Assembly (NCBI RefSeq): GCF_932526225.1
Contig: NC_064036.1
Coordinates: 17,754,953 to 17,818,952 of the forward strand
Source: Nematostella vectensis
Taxonomy: Eukaryota > Cnidaria > Anthozoa > Actiniaria > Edwardsiidae
Reading direction: 5' to 3'
Length of the DNA stretch: 64,000 nt
Shown here: positions 11,532 through 21,278 of the stretch, piece by piece
Layout: each line of letters starts with the position of its first letter
Position numbering within the stretch: the stretch's first letter is position 1
Position numbers and translations under genes: made by a program
The notes under the pieces: generated by a model
Seen by the model: the letters and a program-made list of their open reading frames with translations, nothing else
The model's database searches: none
What the model was told of the DNA's origin: nothing

Positions 11532-11842
11532 CTATAAATTTCAAGAAAATATTATTTATTTGTATGTTCAAGTCTTCTGAAAGCATACTACATCCTTGTA
11601 ATAGAGAATACCTTTCTTTATACAGTGACAGAAAAAAGTGTATGTACTACCATGGTGTCTGTATAAATTGGTTAAAGCTTTATTTCTAATGGTTTTCCAT
11701 AGAATGTGGTTCAGTGTGTATGATCAGATAAAACTACAGTACAGCAACCCCCTTTGACATTGTCCAAACTCGCCTTCAATTAAAGTGAAACTTGTTTGTA
11801 GATGCATTTGAAAAAAAATAAAATAAAACAAAAAGAACTTAC

Positions 11843-12068
11843 CCTGTCAACTACTGTTTTTAAACTTTTATCCTTGACATCATTTGTAGAAAGTGGCTTG
11901 CCAAGAAGATAATTTGCAACTGCTGGCATTAAGATATTTGGAACTGGTCCACCCTGTAATATGGACATTGCCATTATCTCTCCACACAACTTAAAATCAT
12001 TATTAAGTGCCACTGGCGATGACATGGGGTAGCCATGTCTAACTTCATCTGCATGATTGTTAGCAATT
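11843..12068 (-). CDS. HECT N-lobe exon of the G2E3-like gene
   Basis: Acceptor TTTCAG at 12069-12074 and donor |GTAAGT below 11843. It encodes DFKLCGEIMAMSILQGG and PNILMPAV, the conserved HECT helix in which family members read GKMIALSI-QGGPAP. It is open across 226 nt (one base plus 75 codons) and joins in phase 0 to the exon at 11398-11531. Confidence 0.7.
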
Positions 12069-12480
12069 CTGAAATGAATACAGCATACCCATCCAGTAAA
12101 TAATAAATCACTTATATTTAACATCACTTATGAAACATGTGGACAAAAATAGTCCCTTTTTCTAAAAGAATAACAGCTTCATTATAATGGATTACAAATG
12201 AAGCTGATGAGAAAAAAGTTGGAAGATTAATCTTTGCTTTTGATTTAAGAATAATTCAGTGCAGTTTTTCACACCTAGCAATATAATGATAAACTACAAG
12301 AATATAAATTAACACAAAGTTGAAATGGTCGGTCTTATGTAGTTTTGATGATTTTTTTTAGTTCATAACGAATTAGTGTATTATGAAACAGAAGTGGTAT
12401 TCCCTATGGGGTGGGTTTCTCACCAGGTATTTTTGGGGTGGAAATTACCCCCACCCCCTCCCAGTATTTTCTACCTGTAC

Positions 12481-12922
12481 CTGCAAACAACTCTCTTTTG
12501 GGTCCACCGTCGTCAACACATGGTTCCCCAGCAAATACAACTTTCAAATTTGAAGATGGCCTGATCTTGTTTTGCCTTGCCTTTTTAAAGTCTTCTTCGT
12601 ACTGTCAGCCTTACAACATCTGTCCCGAGACCTGAAGCTCTTATTCTGGCAATTTCTTCTTTCAGAACTTGTTTCAGTCCTAGAGAATCATACTGGTTTT
12701 GATTTGGGACCTCCACACATTCATCATCTTGTAAGTCCTGGGGCTCGTCACTATCAACAAGCCAGGAGGAACACCCAGCAGCATGTTCTTCTATATCAGA
12801 ATAACAAAATAACTGAAGGCATATTGGACACTGAACAGTCCCAGAGGTTGATGGTTGTTCCTTCTCAGTGCTAGTTCTAGTACAAGTGGTAGTGCTTTGG
12901 TCACCAGGGTTCACATGGGTGA
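12481..12922 (-). pseudogene. HECT gene, continuation of the split exon
   Basis: After the 5-bp duplication GGTGA the reading frame continues in register from the part at 15832: THVNPGDQS is followed by the zinc finger CPICLQLFCYSDIEEHAAGC. Near 12592 a one-base change separates TDVVRLTVR from EEDFKKAR ... GEPCVDDGGPKRELF. The end at 12481 is a donor, GCAG|GTACAG. The phase of this donor does not fit the next exon found (11843-12068), so a small exon may be missing or another lesion is present. Confidence 0.68.
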
Positions 12923-13186
12923 TGAAGAAAACTCCTCGATTGTAGATTGTTTATGGTCTTTAATTACAAACGATGATACGATTCTACAATACAAATCGAT
13001 ATACAAACGTATGAATACCTAATACAAACAATTAGCTAATCATCTAAGGTAACAAACTTACGAATAAGAGTCAGAGTGTCTCTGTATCTCAGAGCATAAC
13101 GAATGACCGTGATCCAAGATGGCCGACCGGGGAGACCTGTCAGCGGTCTTCTTGAGCCATCGGATCGGTCAGAGGTAGTCCCTTCA
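12923..13186 (-). repeat. 3' LTR of Gypsy copy 2
   Basis: 264 bp; on the minus strand it begins TGAAGGGACTACC and ends TTTTCTTCA. It differs from the LTR at 15568-15831 at only a few positions (for example near 13035, 13096 and 13104). Confidence 0.95.
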
Positions 13187-13240
13187 TCCCCTCAGTCCGA
13201 GGACCAATGTCACAATGATGGTGGGGCATAGGGGTGAGGA

Positions 13241-13955
13241 CTTATTTGGTCCATGTCCCTGTCTCAGGTTCAAACTGTTTGGGTCATCGTATGGTGCGAC
13301 GGGGGCGTGCTGCTGCGTTGGGTGGGGATGGCAGAGTCATCGCTTCAGGTGTTGAGGGTCCTTGCTTCTCTTCAGCAGCATCAGGTTCTTCAGGCGATAC
13401 TTGTAGTGCTAGGGCGGCTGTGGCGAGGTCAGGGGTGGGAACACCTGGTGTGGTGGCTGGTGTCGCCGTCCTATTAGTATGGTGACATGTTTGAGAGGGC
13501 GGGGATGGGGCGGCTGGAGCCATTGATGGCGTCTTTGCTGGGGCCCCTGACGGCGCCTGTGGTATGGTTGGTAAGGCTGGTGTGTACGCACGTAGGAAGC
13601 GGCGGTTTCGTAGTGTTACGCGTCCGGAGCCATCTACCTTCACACGGTATTGATCGTGTCCTGCTGCTTCGACGACTACCCCTGATCTGTCCCACTTGTT
13701 CGGGTTAGGGCCCTGCTGGTTCTGCAGGAAGACTCTTGTGCCGATGGCGAGGGGGCGGAGGGGTCGCGCGTGCTCTCTGAGGGACTCTGTTGTGTGGGAG
13801 ATCCGCGTTCGGAGTGCGTCCTCCTTCGCCGCCCATGCCTGACGCCAGAGGGGTCGTATGTGGGGGTTGGAGAACTTCTCCAGGCGGTTGACAAATGCGA
13901 GTGTGTCCCTCAGGGGGCGCCCAAAAATGATCTGGGCCGGTGATAAACTGCAGTC
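13241..13955 (-). pseudogene. int: Integrase C-terminal remnant of Gypsy copy 2
   Basis: Corresponds to the part of copy 1 after about 3645. It holds the C-terminal barrel and the Pro/Thr-rich tail, with frame changes. Relative to copy 1 it carries an extra short in-frame segment (EEKQGPSTPE) near 13360. No DDE residues remain. Confidence 0.8.
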
Positions 13956-14022
13956 CGGGTCGGGTGTGGTTGGCGAGGTGTAGTTGGGGCAGGTTTTATT
14001 TTGTGAGGCGGGTCGTCGCTCG

Positions 14023-15546
14023 TTAGAGGCCTCTGTGACGTGGGCGTGGGAAACAGTGCGGCAGGAGGTCTAGGTTCAGAAGCGAGTCATAAGAAAGGTA
14101 CATATCTCGTACCGAGCTGCTCACGTACACCATAGAGAATGACGTCGTGGATTGTCCACTGTAGGATGTTGCGCTAAGTTTGGCGAAGAACGCCCCTTCT
14201 ATGGATATGGGCGAGTTATTAGCCGCCGTTAGGCTAGGTCTGATGGGTTGGAGCTCTTCTCTCGAGAAGCCACATGCTAAGAAGTCCGCCAGGGACCATA
14301 GGTTGGATTGTGCTCCGGTGTGTGCTATGGCAGACACGGCGGCGTGTATGTAGGGGGTGGTGTCGGCGGTTTCCTTCCGATGTCTGCCCTTTCGTGCGAT
14401 CGAGATTGTGATTGGTACCCTGGGGTGATCCCTGAAGCGGGCTCGCTTCCATTCTCCCTTGGAGAAGATGTGGTGGTCTAGACGTACGGGCCGCTTGGCC
14501 GTGGTGGCGTGTGTGGTGGGGCGGGTATCTTGTTTCGTCTCACCGTGGAGGGATGATATCTGAGCAATCGGCTCTGCTTGGGTGGCATGGACCGTCGGGG
14601 CCTGGGGCGAGCGTTGTTGAGGCTGTCGCTGTGGGCGTCTTGATCGCCGGTTCATCCTATGACAGTCGATGCACAGCTGGTGCTGTTTTTTGTTCCATCC
14701 GCGAGCTCCTTCGGTAAACAGCTTGAATGTCTTTTGAAATCTGGGGCATGTTGCTTCTTTCGCCGGATCCGCTTGAGGGGGGCTTGGGGCAGTGTGCGGT
14801 GGGTTTGTTTTCTGTCTCTCGAAGGATGAGACGGCGGATAATGAGGGGGAAGGGGGCAGGGCGTTGCGTGCCATTTCCTTACTCTCTACTACAGTGATGA
14901 CTTGATTTATCGGCTTCTCCAGGATACCGTCAATGCCCAGGACTTCCCTCCGAATCTCGTTATCGTATAGTCCGTTAATGATGACGTCACGGATTACGTG
15001 GTCTGTGTAGTCGACGGGACGACTACATGAGCACTTCGCGTTGTAGGCGCAGGTTTCAGCTTTGCCTCTTACTTTAGCCGTGAAGGACCTGAATGACTCG
15101 TCTCGCTCTTGTCGCATCTGGAGGAGTTCAGTGCGGAGCACGCAGGTAGCAATGGGGATAATGGCGAGGGATCGCATGGCTTCCATCAGTTGGGTTAGTG
15201 ACTCGTTTGCAGCATTGGGGTTAGCCTTGAGGATGCTGTCTCCCAGCTCAGTGCCAGCGCACTGGAAAAGCTGTGATGGGGCTGATTTTTCGTCAATCCC
15301 AGAGCCTGCTCGGAACACTTCCCATCTTCGTGTAAAGATGTTCCACTCTTCCATTGTTACGCCGACGTCAATCTTCGGCCGGTCTAGTTTTGGCCCTTTG
15401 GGAGCTGTGTTGGCTGGTAGGCGCCCGGGTTGAGCTTCATTTCTGTGGACCAGGTTGTGGTTGGCCAATAGGGCAATTGCCACAGCCTCGGACGCGTCGG
15501 TGGTCTTGAACTCACAGTCGGGTACAGTGCATTCGATGACAACCAT
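14023..15546 (-). CDS. gag-pro: Gag and protease-like region of Gypsy copy 2
   Basis: 507 codons from a Met 22 nt after the 5' LTR. The N-terminus has a C2H2-like pattern (CTVPDC ... H...H) that copy 1 lacks only because of the window edge. The zinc motif is damaged: CPRF replaces CPGC. The protease triplet reads HTG, where copy 1 has ETG, so both copies lack the catalytic Asp but by different changes. The frame ends in a short shifted tail at 14023. Confidence 0.85.
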   Translation of the reverse strand: MVVIECTVPDCEFKTTDASEAVAIALLANHNLVHRNEAQPGRLPANTAPKGPKLDRPKIDVGVTMEEWNIFTRRWEVFRAGSGIDEKSAPSQLFQCAGTELGDSILKANPNAANESLTQLMEAMRSLAIIPIATCVLRTELLQMRQERDESFRSFTAKVRGKAETCAYNAKCSCSRPVDYTDHVIRDVIINGLYDNEIRREVLGIDGILEKPINQVITVVESKEMARNALPPSPSLSAVSSFERQKTNPPHTAPSPPQADPAKEATCPRFQKTFKLFTEGARGWNKKQHQLCIDCHRMNRRSRRPQRQPQQRSPQAPTVHATQAEPIAQISSLHGETKQDTRPTTHATTAKRPVRLDHHIFSKGEWKRARFRDHPRVPITISIARKGRHRKETADTTPYIHAAVSAIAHTGAQSNLWSLADFLACGFSREELQPIRPSLTAANNSPISIEGAFFAKLSATSYSGQSTTSFSMVYVSSSVRDMYLSYDSLLNLDLLPHCFPRPRHRGL

Positions 15547-15557
15547 TGCGGCGAATC

Positions 15558-15567
15558 AATCGTATCA
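15558..15567 (-). promoter_or_regulatory. Putative self-priming primer-binding site
   Basis: Read on the element strand, the 10 nt directly after the 5' LTR are TGATACGATT. They do not begin with TGG and so do not look like a match to a tRNA 3' end. They are exactly complementary to AATCGTATCA inside the LTR (minus-strand positions 15619-15628; also 12974-12983 and 4575-4584). Tf1-type elements prime with the 5' end of their own RNA in just this way. Confidence 0.65.
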
Positions 15568-15831
15568 TGAAGAAAACTCCTCGATTGTAGATTGTTTATG
15601 GTCTTTAATTACAAACGATGATACGATTCTACAATACAAATCGATATACAAACGTATGAATACCTAATACAAACAATTGGCTAATCATCTAAGGTAACAA
15701 ACTTACGAATAAGAGTCAGAGTGTCTCTGTATCTCGGAGCATAGCGAATAACCGTGATCCAAGATGGCCGACCGGGGAGACCTGTCAGCGGTCTTCTTGA
15801 GCCATCGGATCGGTCAGAGGTAGTCCCTTCA
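15568..15831 (-). repeat. 5' LTR of Gypsy copy 2
   Basis: 264 bp, lying upstream of Gag on the minus strand. The Gag start is only 22 nt inside the LTR border, so the leader is very short and has room only for a primer-binding site. Confidence 0.95.
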
Positions 15832-16510
15832 GGTGACAGTGATGTGGTCAGGACTCTCAGAGGGGGTAGTTCTGCTGTTTGAAGTTTTAGAACTTGTTAT
15901 TTTTGGCGATACGGCGTCCTTTTCAGTGCTGGTGTTTTTATCGTCGGAGGAAGTGCTTCCATACTCGTCTGTAAACAATCCAGAGCTGACGAAGTCAAAG
16001 TAATCCATCTGTGTGGTGAGGTAAAAGATGATCCGACTGTAAGGTTTACCAAGTGCTTCCTTATACGCCTTTTTCAACAGGTCTCTTATCTGGATATAAA
16101 AGATAGTACATCGTTGGACGGTTGTAGAGGGTACTGTTGAAAACACTTTGTTTTTCCACGGCCTTTGTCTTCACCTTATCTTGTTTTATTAAAGGAGAAA
16201 CCTTTAACGGTAATTTTGACCCTCTCTTAATCGTTAAATCCCCATCTATGGACGTCATCAACCCGATTTGAACGGTAACATCTTGTAGTTGTTTAGGATC
16301 GTTTCCAAGTTTTGCCTTCTTCGACTTCGCGACAGGGAACTTGCTCGAACGTTCTTGTTCTTTTTTCTTACGAAAATCGGCGAAAGTCAGTTTTTTGGAG
16401 GAGACATCAGAAGCCTTTTCTTGTCCATCTTCAGGGAGCTTTTCCCCGCAAGCGAAGCAAAATTTGGTATTTTCCTCGCTTATTTTCGTTCCACAACAAT
16501 GGCAAAACAT
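15832..16510 (-). pseudogene. HECT gene, first exon part: zinc ribbon and ubiquitin-like region
   Basis: The Met at 16510 starts MFCHCCGTKISEENTKF, a classical zinc-ribbon start, so I prefer it to the Met 12 codons upstream. A Lys-rich linker and the IGLMTSIDGDL region follow. Near 16095 the frame changes by one base between YLLYP and DLLKKAYKEALGKPYSRI, which belong together in family members. The frame runs up to the Gypsy LTR and ends at its first base triplet. Confidence 0.72.
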
Positions 16511-16614
16511 TGCTACCGATGTAGTTGCGGCAGAATGACAACACATGTGCCAGGCTACAAAGTTACCAGGGTGCCAGGCTACCTCGGCCTAATGCTTGCG
16601 CATAATCCAGCGTT

Positions 16615-16980
16615 TTATTTGCAGCAGCAACTCGTTATTTATATTTGCAGCAGCTTGTGTTATTTGCAGCAGCTTGTGTTATTTGCAGCAGTTCTTAGAT
16701 TTGCAGCTACTTATTGTTTCCCTGTGACTGCTTTATATTGATAGCAATTACTTTTATTTGCGGGTTATTTTAATAACATTAAAAAAAATTACTGCGACTT
16801 TTTCTATTTACAGCAATGGAACTCGGTTTTTATTTGTTACAACTCTTTCTCTATGCAGCAATTCGTTTTTTAATTGCAGCAATTCGCTTGCTATTGCAGC
16901 AATTCGATTTTAATTTGCTGCAATTTTTTCTATTTGCTGCAACTCTTTCTGTTTGCAGCATGTCCCTTATGGGCCACCGT
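16615..16980 (-). repeat. Right terminal and subterminal repeat of the TIR element
   Basis: The outer 29 bp mirror the left end. Inward there are more than ten TTGCAGCAA-type motifs spread over about 350 bp, many more than on the left side, so the two subterminal regions are asymmetric. Confidence 0.75.
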
Positions 16981-17018
16981 ACTATTCTGATGTAAATAAG
17001 CCACCTTTACCTTCTTCA

Positions 17019-17080
17019 GTCTGCCCTAAAGAAGTCTTATTAAAGACGAATGCCAGTTTTTGGTGTATTTTATTTTGTTT
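17019..17080 (+). repeat. Interspersed repeat tail, copy B
   Basis: Second copy of the repeat at 11179-11258, lying 38 bp outside the right end of the TIR element. Its core is more decayed (CTAAAGA, GAAT). Confidence 0.4.
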
Positions 17081-18219
17081 ATAATATATTAAAAATATCT
17101 AATAATAGTATAATAAATAACGTAATTATCAATCCTCAAACATTGCTCAGCATTGCTAAGAAGCTTTTTTTGCTAAGAAGGAACTGTTTTTTTTTTTTAA
17201 GGGAACTCACTGCGGTCTTACACGGGCCTTTTTCTTACATGAAGTATCAAGCTTGCCATGCTTCTGTATGTTATCTCAAAGACAACTGTGTCATGGATAC
17301 AGTCTTGGATTTTGTGATTCCACCTCTCAGATTCATGTTATTTGTGCAGTGGAAAGGCCATTTTTTTTGCAATTTCATTACTGCATATTTTGCTTTTGTG
17401 TCAAAATTACGCAATTGTCATTTGAAATGATTCTCTTGTAATCATGTTTGCAATTTCATCTTCACTGTTTTTCTTTATAAGTGTTGGAAATATAAAATAG
17501 AAATAACTAATAACATAGGAATAGAAATAACTAATAGAAATTATAGAAATAATAGAAATAAAATAGAAATAACTAATAACATAGAAATAGATAAAAAATG
17601 ATGATCTCACTTAAACCCTGTAATTTAGTTTTGCTAACAGAGGATTTTTATTAAATATTGGAATTATCTTTCTCTTATCATGATTTTGATAGTGTTTATT
17701 ATCTTTTTGAAAACTATTATAATTATTATTATAATCATAAACTGCATTTCCATGATAAATATTTAAAATGCAATTATGCGGCTGGCTCCAGCTTCAAGCA
17801 GATCTACATTTACATTTCTTGAGTTGATAAAATCTTGTAAGATATCACATCAACTAATAAATAAGCAATATAAAAACAATAAATACTATATGATATAAAG
17901 AATATTACGATAAAGAAAAAACATGTGTAGATGATATACATAATGTGGGCAGTTTCATAGCCTTTTGTATCTCTTTTTGCTATGACAATCTCTTTGACCG
18001 ATTTCACTAGATCAAGGGGGAATTGGGGAATGTGTGGTGTTAATGGGCAGTCTTTTTTGTCTCAAGATGACAGAGAATCTACTCGGCTTGTTTATCATCC
18101 CTTGCTGTGACGCATAACTGCCGAATTACTGCTAACTTTTCATCAGTTTTTTTATGTTATCTTATTAAAACCCTTTTAGATTCTTGAAATCTCAAAATGG
18201 TTTTGAAATTGCAAGATGG
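17081..18219. other. AT-rich interval with a simple repeat
   Basis: No gene seen. 17490-17600 is a low-complexity run built of AATAGAAATAACTAATAACAT-like units. Confidence 0.5.
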
Positions 18220-18405
18220 TTAATTAATAAGCTCAACCAGACGTTCTCTCTGCTTTTTTTTCAACTCCTCATCTTGTGCTGAAGAGAACTCCTTCTTGGG
18301 GTTTCTTTCAAATTCAGCTAAGTAAGCTCCAGTGTCACCATGTGCCCTAGGATCTTGAGGGCACAAGCCACTGTGGCAAAGGCGAAGGAACACTGATGAA
18401 CCACA
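18220..18405 (-). CDS. Putative terminal exon of an unidentified gene
   Basis: Acceptor TTTTCCATCAG, then 61 codons in phase 0 to a TAA. The peptide begins CGSSVFLRLCHSGLCPQD and ends in a charged stretch, DEELKKKQRERLVELIN, that could form a helix. The composition and the clean acceptor suggest a true coding exon. I do not recognise the protein and could not place its upstream exons with confidence. Confidence 0.4.
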   Translation of the reverse strand, partial: CGSSVFLRLCHSGLCPQDPRAHGDTGAYLAEFERNPKKEFSSAQDEELKKKQRERLVELIN

Positions 18406-18426
18406 CTGATGGAAAATAAGCCTCAA

Positions 18427-20112
18427 TCAAGAAGCTATAGCGAACAATTTAATCAAAATTCCTTATTGGTCTCTTCAATTTCGCGACATTTAAGCCCTGC
18501 GAAATCAAATTCCTTAGAACTTAATATCGCAAAACTCAATACCCTTACCATTTTGTTTCCCTTGTCTCACTCCCTTTAATGACAACCAAGACAAAGACGA
18601 GAAGTTACGATTCTTAACTTTTGTCTTACAGCTTCGATGAAAGTAAATGTGAATGAAAATAGCATCAAGCACAATATGATTTCTACAGTTTTGTTTTGTT
18701 GTAATATTTAATCAAATTCTCGGAGAGATGCGTTTTTGACATTTTTGTGAAATTGAAAATGATTCTGCACCCAAATCGCAAAAATCTCACGAAATATGCT
18801 GATGCTTTTTTTTGCGAAATTAAGTGCCCACGAAATATAGTAGTAGTGCAATATGGTAACCAACAGTAACTGGAGATTGTCTCGTTTCCTGAACTAGGAA
18901 ACGGTGCAAAACGAGAGAGAGTTCATTCTTTGGCCTGTGTTTTCCAATTTGCGAAGATCACTCTGGCTCATTTTTTTCTGGGTGTGGTGACACTCACTAA
19001 TCCTCTATTTTTTTTCTATTTTTTCCTCTTCCCCAGATTTTCCAAAGTGTTTATCATCTCCTCTGCCTGCGTCTTGTCTTTTTCTATCTTTTGACACACT
19101 GTTTGACATTGTCTCCCTGTCTCTATCTGAGGCATCTGATTTTTTTAACATCTCAATTATATACCTATGTAGCACGTGTTGCAAGTGAAGTTTATTTGGG
19201 GCAAGCCAATTTGATTGTGTTTTATATAATTGTTTTGGCTTCTAAAAGTTTTGCATTGTCATGATATCTTATTGGGGTTTGTAATGTACTGTAATATATT
19301 GATTTAATGAAGTGAACTCCTTCCATAACACAAGCATAACAATGAACTTTTAAATACTCCATTATCAATAGTAAATGATATTAATGATATCATTGATTTA
19401 ACAATCGCCTTTTTTATGAGCGAAAAATGGTCTCTATATGAAAAAACTCTTGGAAGCAATCAAATGTGGCATATGATGCAAAACATTGGATTAAGTTTTG
19501 TTGCCTAACCATGTATGTCGTCATGTATGGGTGCTTTTCTTCTCTTAAACTCTTAATCTTTTTCTCACTTTCTTAGAAGAGATGTGCTTGGACACGCAGT
19601 ATTGTGCCCTTTGAAAGAAAGGTATAACCCCTTGCATCTCACCAATGAAAGGCAAAGGTCCAAGCAAACGAGCCCAAAGTGCCAACCCAAATGCATGATT
19701 TCTTGCTACAGCTAGACTCGACATGGCTTAAGGCCACAAGTAGGATAAAGCCATCGATAAACAAAAACCAAACCAAACAAAAAAGTATTATTAAAGAAAG
19801 GCAAAACAACTTCCTCACTTCATCAGGCTTTTTCATGTCAACACGATCTGTTAAAGGTTTCTCGAAAAGATATTGGATGATAAGGCCAGTTCTTTTTATT
19901 TTGTGGACTCTTTCTATTGCTACTGTCTCTATTGTTACTGCCTCAACTTTATGGATATTATGAAAAGATTGAAACTTCTGCAAGCGTACTGGAGCACATG
20001 GTTGAACCATGACTAAAGTGAAAGTGATTTGTTGGATGGCCAAGGGCTTCAAACGTTTGTGGGACATTGTAAGTAAGTGTATCGATACCCACAAAATAAG
20101 ATATAGTGTTGG
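18427..20112. other. Non-coding or unrecognised interval
   Basis: Mostly AT-rich. A minus-strand frame at 19639-20094 contains MSHKRLKPLAIQQ and VEAVTIETVAIERVHKIK and then turns hydrophobic. It could include an exon ending at a GAA|GTGAGG donor near 19820, but I cannot identify it and the opposite strand is open too. Confidence 0.3.
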
Positions 20113-21278
20113 CTAAACCAAAGAAATCAATCTGTGACTGGTTGAGTAAACATTTCTTTTCGTGTGTAAGCGTTCAAATACCTTGTCTAAAGCTTGATCG
20201 TGTTCAGCTTGTGTTTTTCCATAGATGATAATATCATCGCTAATATTTATAGATTTTGGAATGTCATGAATGACGTTGCGAATTGTTCCTTGAAATATTT
20301 CTGACGCAGAAGATAAGTCCAATCGTTTGTATTGAAATAGTCCGATGTATGGACTGAAGGTTGTGATTGTTTGCGCGTTTGTGTTTTCGTAGATTTGGGC
20401 TTTCACTGTTCTTGTGCGTTTCCTTGATCTGTGTCGATCCTTGTGCTGTCGTTTTCAAGCTCTCTTTACTTCCTTCGGCGAAGTTTTCGGCAGACTTGAA
20501 GTGGTTGGGCTTCCTATACATTAATTTCAATCTTTTCTTTAGCTGGATATTCTGTCGTATGAGGACTGATCCGCCCCAGTTGTGACATGTATTGGGTTTG
20601 TTTGATGTGTTGTTAAATCGTGCTGGTTTGACGGGTTGTTGTTTGCGCAGCGTTGACTTTTCGTTTCTTGGCTTGTAAGTTGACTTTCTTTCTATGAACG
20701 TTTATAGATTCTTTCATGGCGTTGACTGATTCATCTTCGATGGCTGCAGCATGCTGATCAGATAACTCTAGTGACCCTCCGATTTCGATAATGTCTTTCA
20801 GAGTTTTGTCCGGTTCACGCAGTGCTCTCTTTTGCAGTCTTGAAGAGCGGCAATGTTGAATAACTTGAGAAAGTAACTCATTGTCAGTGTCCGTAAATTC
20901 ACAGCGTTTTGAGAGCCCCCTTAATTCTGTGATGTATTCGTTGAGTGATTGGCTGGCCTTTTGCTTGTAGCTTCTGAAATTAAAGATTTCCATCTGGATG
21001 TTGGGCGTGAAGTAATGAGAGAAGATTTCTTTTGTTGCCAAGTATGTGTTTTTGCTTTCGCCCTTTTCTGCTTCATATATGGTGTAGACCGTTTCCCCAG
21101 CGTAATGAAGGAGCAATGCTTTTTTCCTGTTATCATTAAGGTTCAAACCAACGAATAGATTTTCTAGACGAGCGATGAGCTTGTCTACAGTACATCCTGG
21201 AGGAAACCTAACATTTTGTGCGTGTTTTTTGCGCGTGTTTTGCGTGTAGTTTGAGTATAATAAGATACATACACTCAA
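20113..21278 (-). pseudogene. Decayed Gypsy-type retrotransposon fragment (Gag and RT piece)
   Basis: 20613-21278 encodes 221 residues of a Mag-like Gag (ALLLHYAGETVYTIYEAE, FNFRSYKQKASQSLNEYI). 20113-20406 contains a short reverse-transcriptase piece (SEIFQGTIRNVIHDI, then ISDDIIIYG, the Y-x-D-D box with Tyr replaced). The zinc knuckle, protease and the first half of RT are missing between them. No LTRs could be paired. Confidence 0.75.

Larger units (their letters stand above)
12923..15831 (-). mobile_element. Gypsy LTR retrotransposon copy 2, internally deleted, inside the HECT gene
   Basis: Two 264-bp LTRs flank a 2.4-kb interior with Gag, the start of the protease region and the last third of integrase. 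RT, RNase H and the integrase DDE core are missing. The insertion is bordered by a perfect 5-bp duplication GGTGA (12918-12922 and 15832-15836). The two LTRs are nearly identical by eye, so the insertion is recent relative to the decay of the other repeats here. It is the same family as 1-4635, in opposite orientation. Confidence 0.95.
10691..16510 (-). pseudogene. HECT-domain / G2E3-like gene, interrupted by Gypsy copy 2
   Basis: Proteins of this kind combine zinc modules with a HECT ubiquitin-ligase fold. Order on the minus strand: start at 16510 with a zinc ribbon (CHCCG ... CFACG), a ubiquitin/PB1-like stretch (VTVQIGLMTSIDGDL), a UBZ-like finger (CPICLQLF ... HAAGC), then the HECT N-lobe (GEPCVDDGGPKRELF and ILQGGPVPNILMP). 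The downstream exons 11843-12068, 11398-11531 and 10691-10814 join in consistent phases. Breaks: the Gypsy insertion between 12922 and 15832, frameshifts near 16095 and 12592, and a stop at 10691 that leaves no HECT C-lobe, where the catalytic Cys should lie. Family assignment is by motif recall, not by a search. Confidence 0.75.
10558..16980 (-). mobile_element. TIR DNA element with 8-bp TSD carrying a HECT-type gene
   Basis: The two ends are inverted copies: ACAGTGGCCCATAAGGGACA on the left and, reverse-complemented, ACGGTGGCCCATAAGGGACA on the right, with one mismatch in the first 29 bp and weaker similarity for about 100 bp more. They are flanked by perfect 8-bp direct repeats ACTATTCT (10550-10557 and 16981-16988). 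Removing the nested Gypsy copy leaves about 3.5 kb. The only gene seen inside is a minus-strand HECT-type gene running from about 470 bp inside the right end to about 130 bp from the left end. No transposase is visible. An 8-bp duplication fits hAT, P, MULE, Merlin or Zisupton-like enzymes; I cannot choose among them. Confidence 0.8.

Noticed and set aside
19639-20094. A 151-codon minus-strand gene
   Set aside because: The second half is low-complexity hydrophobic, the opposite strand is also open, and no family was recognised.
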